A stretch of DNA of 64,000 nucleotides from Calliopum simillimum (lineage: Eukaryota > Arthropoda > Insecta > Diptera > Lauxaniidae). Below, in pieces: positions 57,079-64,000 of the stretch. The notes under the pieces are model-generated. The model searched no databases and was not told the origin of the DNA. It was given only the letters and a program-made list of their open reading frames with translations. The stretch is taken from the NCBI GenBank assembly GCA_951812925.1, contig OX638372.1:52326028-52390027 (forward strand), in the 5' to 3' direction. How positions within the stretch are numbered: the first letter of the stretch is position 1; each line of letters begins with the position of its first letter. A program made the translations under genes and the position numbers.

Positions 57079-57551
57079 CCACACACACCTCTTCTGAACG
57101 AACTTTTAGGTTTGCGAAAATGTCGATGAAATCTACCAACGGGGTACTTTTCTTTCATGCTAATACATCAAAACTATGTAAAAACGAAAATTGGATCAGC
57201 TAGTATTCGCCAGATATCGCAAAAATACATATCCAATATAAAATAAAAAAAAATTAAAAAAAAAAGAAAACAGACCAAACAAATATAAAAAAACATATTT
57301 AATGTATTTTGCAATGCTGAATCCGAATCTGAATTGCTGTATCTCATACCGTTTTTGAGATATCTTAGCCTAAACAAGGAAAAAATACCGTTTTTGCTAT
57401 ATTTTGAAGCTATATAACTAGAATATAGAACAATCAATCGTAAATCCTTCTATTTTTGACCATTGCTTGTATGAGCTCAACGCACTGTGCGTTTATAGAT
57501 TTCGTCGACATTTTCGGAAGCCTAAAAGTTCGTTCAGGAGAGGTGTGCACA
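57079..57551. mobile_element. MITE with ~60-bp TIRs
   Basis: ACACCTCTTCTGAACGAACT, TTTAGGTTTGCGAAAATGTCG and ATGAAATCTA at the left are mirrored at the right (AAGTTCGTTCAGGAGAGGTG reading forward). The 473-bp body is AT-rich without coding. No clear target duplication. Confidence 0.7.
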
Positions 57552-58734
57552 CTATGTTCAGTTGAGTTAATGCGCCTTTCGATTCACGCACTGTTGCAAA
57601 GTTATTGACATTCACTTTTTTTACTTATGTGTAAAGCACACTGTAGATCAATAATTTTACATTTTTCCTCGCTGTATTATATTGAACGGCTTGCGTTCTA
57701 GGTGTAATCTCCCAGTTTTCTTAAAAGCTCTCTTCCACATCCTTTGATTTCTAGCAACATATCATAAAAAAGATTCCCTCAGCAAAAAAAAAAAAAAAAA
57801 AAAAAAAGTGCTATGCAGCCTTAGGTCAAAATAACTTTTTTTTTCCATGTGGCGTACTTGGGCATAAATTCATATACTCAAACAATTCATAGGAAAAAAA
57901 TACCGAAAAAACTACAAAATGAACTAAAAAACAATGACAACACTGTTGTTCATCATTTGAATTGGAAAATTTAGTGAATGCTCACATCACATATGCAAGC
58001 AAGAGCAAATGAATACCCACGACAATAACACTGGCTGTGAGCTACATTTAGAAAAGTGATGACAGACAGCCAAAACTTGTTATCATGATGATATTCGATG
58101 ATTGCTGACACGCAACTTTGGGTCCTTCACCTCGAACAAAAAAACAACTACAACAACAATAACAAAATAAACAATTCAACCAAACCGACTATCAAGCAAT
58201 TGATCAAGAAACATAAGCGCTATTTGTTCAATTCTGCCATATCGTTAAAATACATAAAAACATTCTTTTATGTTTTTTTTTTTTTAACTAATTTGGGATT
58301 TGGTTACAAAAAAATTTTAACTTTAAATTTTTGGTGTTGAATAACAAATATATCAACTCAATAGGTCAGTTAATATGTAGAAGTCCCGCTTTAAAAATTT
58401 TCTATACACGAGTATATATTTGCATAAGCTTTTTATACGATATATAGAATTTGTTGGTTCTTTTTGCGTCAACACAATTTTGTATATACATATTTGTTGT
58501 TTTTCCTAAGTAAGTTTCGTTTATTGGCCCGACTCAACCGCATTTGCATATTAATGCACTCTACATTCTGCATGCTATGTTCTCAACTCCCTTGAGTTGT
58601 TAGTTGTTTTTTTTTTTTTTTTTAAATCAGTTTTCGATAACGTCCCCAGGTAACAAAAAAAATGGAATGTACATTTTATTTCCACTTTTATTTCACTATT
58701 AGCAATTTTTAGAAAAAAGAATTTTTAAAATTAA
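57552..58734. other. Intergenic DNA, nothing recognised
   Basis: A poly(A) tract of about 23 bases lies at 57784-57806. No supported feature. Confidence 0.45.
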
Positions 58735-59345
58735 GAGGTCCATCTTTTTCCGCAAAACCGAAATTTTTTTAAAAATCCAAAAATAGCTAATAGTGAATAC
58801 ATAATTCTTGCCAAATTTCATAGTGGGTGTGGAAGTCGCTTAGGAGCTAGACCAGGTACAGTTTGAAATCGAACTGACGAAATGATAGTAACTGATCTAG
58901 CTAATAAACGACTTTGCGCCCACTATGAAATTTGGATGATATTACCTATTCACTATAAGCTATTTTTTGAAAAAAAAAAAATTAAAAGGTATTAACTTTG
59001 TTAAAATAAATTTTAAAAATTAAGGTCCACTTTTTTATGAAAAACTAAATTTTTTTAAAAATCCGAAAACAGCTAATAGTGAATAGATAATTCTTGTCAA
59101 ATTTCATAGTGGGCTGTGGAAGTCGTTTAGGAACGAGGCCATAATATGTATATTATACAGTTTCAAATCGTTCTGACGAAATGATTGTAATTGGTCTAGC
59201 TCCTAAACGACTTTCACACCCACTATGAATTAGGAGGGCATTACCTATTCACTATTAGCTATTTTAAGAAAAAAATTCAAAAAAATTAAAGGGGACTAAC
59301 TTTGTTAGAATCAATTTTCAAAAATTAAGATCCACCTTTTTTGAA
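58735..59345. repeat. Two tandem palindromic units (~285-bp period)
   Basis: Unit 1 arms at about 58777-58853 and 58893-58967, and unit 2 arms at 59058-59134 and 59193-59266, each pair AAATTTCATAGTGGG with CCCACTATGAA and TAGCTAATAGTGAATA with its complement. The two units align head to tail, so a palindromic element was duplicated in tandem. Confidence 0.75.
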
Positions 59346-59581
59346 AAAACCAAATAATTTCTTTTAAAATCCAAAAATGCTGTTAAAAAGCTCAATAAAT
59401 TAAGTTTAAACTCGACTGCTTTATTTATTTTATTGTAATTTTTTAAAACTGGATACGTATAATGGAATTCGAAGTAACGCATACCTGGCATTAAGTCCAA
59501 TTTTTTAAATCCTCTACCTCGTTAACCAGATTTGATAATGTAAAAATATTTTGTATCTGAATTGAGGATATATATAGATTA

Positions 59582-60993
59582 GGGTGGGCCGATTTGAAAA
59601 CTGATCTCGGCTACCCTCCTATGTTAAAGTTCTTTCAATTCTATAAATATTTGTCCAAGGAACTATACCTCTGCGTTCAACTTTAGTTCGGCGCATTTTT
59701 GATTGAAAATTTTACCTTTTATGAATATTTTTTTTATTTTCATACTAAATTTAAAAATTTTTATAAAGACAAAAGCAATGTCATTATATGATTTGGCTGG
59801 TATTCTGTCAGTAATCAATTAAATTGGGTTATGTTTACACGAAAAGTTTACTTGATCGTGTGGAATTGATGTTATATATTTAAAAAAGTGATATGGGTCA
59901 AATAGCCGATTATTATGACCGACTTTCAAAATAAACGATTCATATTTTTGGATGAATTTTTTCAAACAAAACACCAAGCTAGGCTGAAAGTTCATTCAAT
60001 TTGATGAAAATTTGCCCAAGGAACCATACCTCTACGTTCAACTTTAGTTCGGCGCATTTTCGATTGAAAATTTTACCTTGCGTTTAATATTTATTTTTAT
60101 GCTTAGTTTTCAAAATTCTCATAGAGACAAAAGTAATATCATAGTATGTTTTGGCTGGTATTCTGTCAGTATTCAATAAAATTGGGTTCAGTTTTTACGA
60201 AAAGTTTACTTGATAGCGTGGAATTGATTATATTTATTCCAAAAAATTTTTTCGGTCAAATAACCGATTTCAAAATAAACGAGTCATATTTTTAGATGGA
60301 TTTTTGGTATATATAATTTTTTGGAATAAATATTATCAATTCCACGCTATCAAGTAAACTTTTCGTAAAAACAGAACGCAATTTTATTGATTACTGATAG
60401 AATACCAGCCAAAACATACTATGATATTACTTTTGTCTCTATGAGAATTTTGAAAACTAAGCATAAAAATAAATATTAAACGCAAGGTAAAATTTTCAAT
60501 CGAAAATGCGCCGAACTCAAATTGAACGTAGAGGTATGGTTCCTTGGGCAAATATTCATCAAATTGAATGAACTTTCATCCTAGGTCAGTGTTTTGTTTG
60601 AAAAAATTCATCCAAAAATATGAATCGTTTATTTTGAAAGTCGGTCATAATAATCGGCTATTTGACCCATATTACTTTTTTAAATATAAAGCATCAATTT
60701 CACACCATCCAGTGAACTTTCTGTGTAAACAAAATCCAATTCAATTGATTACTGACAGAATACCAGCCAAATCATATAATGACATTGCTTTTGTCTTTAT
60801 AAAAATTTTTAAATTTAGTATGAAAATAAAAAAAATATTCATAAAAGGTAAAATTTTCAATCAAAAATGCGCCGAACTAAAGTTGAACGCAGAGGTATGG
60901 TTCCTTGGGCAAATATTCATAGAATTGAATGAAATTTCACATAGGGGGGTAGCCGAGGTCGATAAAATTTCGTCCATACAATTTGGCCCACCC
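59582..60993. mobile_element. 1.4-kb palindromic element with doubled arms
   Basis: GGGTGGGCC begins and GGCCCACCC ends the element, with TA on both sides (59580-59581 and 60994-60995). The two ~700-bp halves mirror each other. Each half also contains the same ~360-bp block twice: ACCATACCTCT.CGTTCAAC and GTTCGGCGCATTTT.GATTG occur near 59665 and 60020 forward and near 60485 and 60865 inverted. A 142-codon frame at 60568-60996 lies wholly in the palindrome and is not a gene. Confidence 0.82.
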
Positions 60994-61181
60994 TAACATA
61001 GATATAACATTATCAAATTTTACCGAAATCGGAAACATACATTTTTTTTAGCATAGACCATGAGAAATGGTATTTTTTTTAGATCAAAATTTTGTCATTT
61101 ATTATTAAAAATTTATATACCTAATAAATAAATAGAAATTTAACCAACTTCTTTGTCCCTCAGAAAATTATAAAAAAAATA

Positions 61182-61633
61182 TGCGCAAGTTGGATAAAAC
61201 GCTGTTTTCAGGCTTATGGCGTAGCTATAGGCAAAGGTGTAGTTCTTTTTTTAATAGCATCGAATAGCTTCACTCTTGTTTATAAAAATATACCATGGAA
61301 ATTTTCTAATATGACTCTTACTTTCCTAGCTATGATCCTTTGAAGAGAAGCTATTTCAAAAATTTTAGAGGCGTGACATCGCCCACTTTTTATCTCAGGA
61401 TCTTTTATCGCTTTTTCAATACTCATATGATTTTGTTCTTTTTAGGGGGTTGAAAAACCTTCTCTTCCAAGAATCATAACTCGGTGAATAAGAGCCTTAT
61501 TCGAAAAGTTCAAACGCTTATTTTGATAAAGAAAAGTGTGACTGTTCGATGCCATTAAAAAAAGAAAAGAGTTTCACTTTTTCTTATAGCTGCGTCATAA
61601 GCCTGAAAACAGCGTTTTCTAAAACTTCAAGCA
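61182..61633. mobile_element. Small inverted-repeat element
   Basis: AAAACGCTGTTTTCAGGCTT followed by ATGGCGTAGCTATAG at the left is mirrored at 61585-61620. Arms of about 70-80 bp continue through AATAGCATCGAA. No coding; ends not exactly placed. Confidence 0.68.
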
Positions 61634-61984
61634 AGAATATCTCGAAATTCTGCAGGTATATTGACAATTGTGAGGATGCAGTCGGATTAAAAATAAAATC
61701 TATATATGTACAATAGTTTTTATTTTTGCGCGTTGCCTATCAAAAAAGGTCAAATAAAATTCAATTTTTAGCAGAGAAAAGGCAACATTTTAAATAAAAC
61801 TGTGTAAAATTTTACTCATTCTGTGTAAAAAGTGTAAAAAGGAAGTCACACAGCACTGTGTAAAAAATTTCACTCTGAAATGTATCAAATTCTCTCACAA
61901 ATTTATGAATGGTGAGAGAATTTCACTCAGCAGTATGTATCATTCTCTTACCATTCAAACATTTTTGACTTTTAACAAGTTACA

Positions 61985-62207
61985 GCTAGGGTGTCGCACC
62001 TCCCATACACTCGAAGTTACCAAAATGCAAGCGTTATTTGAGGTAATGCAAATAAATTTCGCACAGCTACTAAAAATAATCAGTGCAAACTCCGATCAAG
62101 ATCTACTGAGAGCATTCGGAAAATAGAGCTTGGCGCCTGGCATGCAAGCAAAAATTTAAAACGCTGCAGTGTATGGTATTTAATTTTGGCTGGGCCAAAA
62201 ATAGCTA
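61985..62207 (+). mobile_element. Diverged DINE-1-like 3' fragment
   Basis: It has a GCACCTCCCATACACTCG unit, AATTTAAAACGCTGCAGTGT, GGTATTTAATTTTGG and an imperfect terminal palindrome TTGGCTGGGCCAA. The end is eroded. Confidence 0.65.
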
Positions 62208-63570
62208 CTTCTTCTTAAATAATTTTTTTTGTGACACCCTATTAATGCATATGTGTAGAAACTCTGCTCAAAGAATACTTAATATTCTGTGGCACAAAAA
62301 CCAAAACATATTCAAAACTGGTAGCTCTACTCGTTAATTCATGGCTTTGGTGACTCACAGAATAAAAAATTAACACCGAATACTTTAGACATTTTGGAAT
62401 GTTGACACTAACGTTGTCGTATGCATAAATGACTCAAAATTCTAACGAATGCGGCCATTCGATTAACCGTCTGAACGGCAGGGTTTTTTAACTGCTAATA
62501 ACAATCTATGCATGCATGTACATTAGACAGGGTCGACATTTAAATTCATCCCAAAACCACCTCGAAAGTTAAGTAACACAAATTATTTCAAAAGGACTCT
62601 TAAAACGATATCTGCATAATTTTTATTTTTTTTCGTTCCGAGAAAAACCAAAAGGTTCTTCTGGAACCATTTGGCACAAAAAAAAAAAAACATGTATATC
62701 GAAACTTACTTGAGAAATAAAGATTTTGTTCTTACAAAACTTTTGGCGTTTAAGGAATTATATATTTTTTTTTGTAGTATAGATAATATTCGGTTCCAAG
62801 AATCGATTTTTTTACGGTTTTTAATCATGCGATCAGAAAAAGAGATTTTTACTAAAAACCAAGAAGTGGATAAGGCAAAAAATACTTAGAATCGTCAAAC
62901 AAATGCGTGTGAATTTTTTCCAGAATTGTTTAAGATATTTTATAATAGCCCTGCAGGCAAATAGACTAGTTCAAGTGTAGTTCATAGTTAAGTCCTCTAC
63001 CACCCAGTACTGGTCCGACTTCAATCCCTTTTGCAAGCAAATAACTGTTCTTTTTTGTGTGTTGATGTCCTACGAAATTTCGATTGACTTTTTCTGCATT
63101 AGTTTTACAGCAGTCCGGGCCTAGTTGTGGTGTGGTGTGAAGTAGTTTTTTAACAACTAGTCTTCAACCAGTGGTTTCGTGTTTCAACCTATAGTAATAT
63201 TTTTTATTTATTTTTTTTGATTTGACTTTATTTTTTCTTAAAATTAATTAAATAAAGTTAAATTACATGAATCATAACAATATTAACAAAAGTGATTTCA
63301 TTAACTTAATTTTTTTCTACAATTTCTTTTGACATTAGTTACGATTCAAATTTATTTGCCCCTACAAACTACAAACTGATATCAAACTGGCCCCCACTGC
63401 ATCCTTTTTTCACTAGTTGATGTGCGTACAAACGTGGAATGTGAATTTTTCCTAGTTTAAGAAAACGATTCCAATAGATTTTGTTGTGCTGATTCCAAAA
63501 CTGGGCACAGAATCCCTCTACCTCGTCAGAATTTCGAGGTATCCTAAACTGAAAGTGCAAAAAACGATGT
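62208..63570. other. Intergenic DNA, nothing recognised
   Basis: AT-rich with short lysine-rich frames only. No supported feature. Confidence 0.4.
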
Positions 63571-63571
63571 T

Positions 63572-64000
63572 TTTGCTGTTTTTCAAATAAGGTTCAAGGT
63601 CGCAAGGATTTTTTCTCCTCTATTCCGTAAAATAAACTTGAACATCTTTCTTTTTCCCTTTCCAAAAAAGTGATGAGTAGTCATCTATAATTTTTCTTTG
63701 CAAAGTTATGGCCAATTTAAGACGATATCATGAAATCTTATAAAACGGATATAGCGACAGGGTTTGGATCTATGTCACCTTAACATGGTTCAATTGGTAT
63801 ACATGGTTTATAAACATATCCTTCTGGAGAAATATGGCCAAAAAATACCCAAATTACTCTTAGTATGAATTTTGGGTATTTCATGACGTCATCTTAGAGT
63901 GGGCATAACTTTGCGAAGAAAAATCCTAAATGACCATTCACCACTTTTTTGGAAAGGAAAAAAGCAAGATGTTCATGAACCTAATTTGAAAAACAGCAAA
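63572..64000. repeat. Palindrome reaching the right edge
   Basis: TTTGCTGTTTTTCAAATAAG at 63572 is mirrored by the last bases of the window. Paired words continue inward: TTCCAAAAAAGTGATGA with its complement near 63940, CTTTGCAAAGTTATGGCC with its complement near 63903, and ATATCATGAAAT with ATTTCATGACGT. Arms are about 180 bp. The element may continue beyond the window. Confidence 0.75.

Noticed and set aside
60568..60996. 142-codon open frame
   Set aside because: It lies entirely within a palindromic element, its sequence mirrors non-coding DNA in the other arm, and no domain is recognisable.

Overview
The window looks like AT-rich nuclear DNA of a higher (schizophoran) fly. It is almost gene-free and packed with nested transposable-element relics. 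The placement rests on four signs: a Drosophila-type MSBP/PGRMC exon at the left edge, several copies of a DINE-1/INE-1-like Helentron, RNase H-bearing non-LTR retrotransposon remnants, and abundant mariner/Tc1 relics. I cannot name the genus. A 200-N assembly gap lies at 6970-7169.

Layout. 1-960: first coding exon, partial intron and upstream region of a membrane steroid-binding protein gene on the minus strand, the only host gene I can support. 960-6400: a run of terminal-inverted-repeat (TIR) elements, including a 1.4 kb composite built from a tRNA-derived unit in inverted and tandem copies with an 11-bp target duplication, and a hAT element inserted exactly at the end of another MITE. 7.5-8.4 kb: the most complete DINE-1-like element. 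11-18 kb: a piggyBac-type MITE (TTAA), a hAT relic with a perfect 8-bp duplication, a palindrome with a perfect 38-bp hairpin, and a TIR element whose empty site is visible elsewhere in the window. 19.8-23.8 kb: a PIF/Harbinger-like element inserted within the TIR of another element that itself holds a long palindrome. 25-32.5 kb: palindromes and two DD37E-type Tc1/mariner copies, each with its own foldback insertion; one sits inside a DINE-1 copy. 32.5-38.2 kb: more TIR elements, a mariner interrupted by a second foldback copy, a minisatellite and a 5'-truncated LINE with a 15-bp target duplication. 40.7-42.7 kb: a LINE with RT and RNase H remnants, a tandem duplication and an inserted DINE-1. 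44.7-47.9 kb: two more mariner relics, one almost whole. 49.5-64 kb: repeat arrays and long palindromes, the last running off the right edge.

No intact transposase, operon, CRISPR array or functional RNA gene was found. The striking property is the number of near-symmetrical long inverted repeats (arms roughly 50 to 700 bp) and how cleanly their target duplications show the order of insertion. If transcribed, the longest would fold into long hairpin RNAs, a plausible endo-siRNA source; that is inference. All alignments were made by eye, so arm ends are good to a few bases where a target duplication is quoted and to tens of bases elsewhere.
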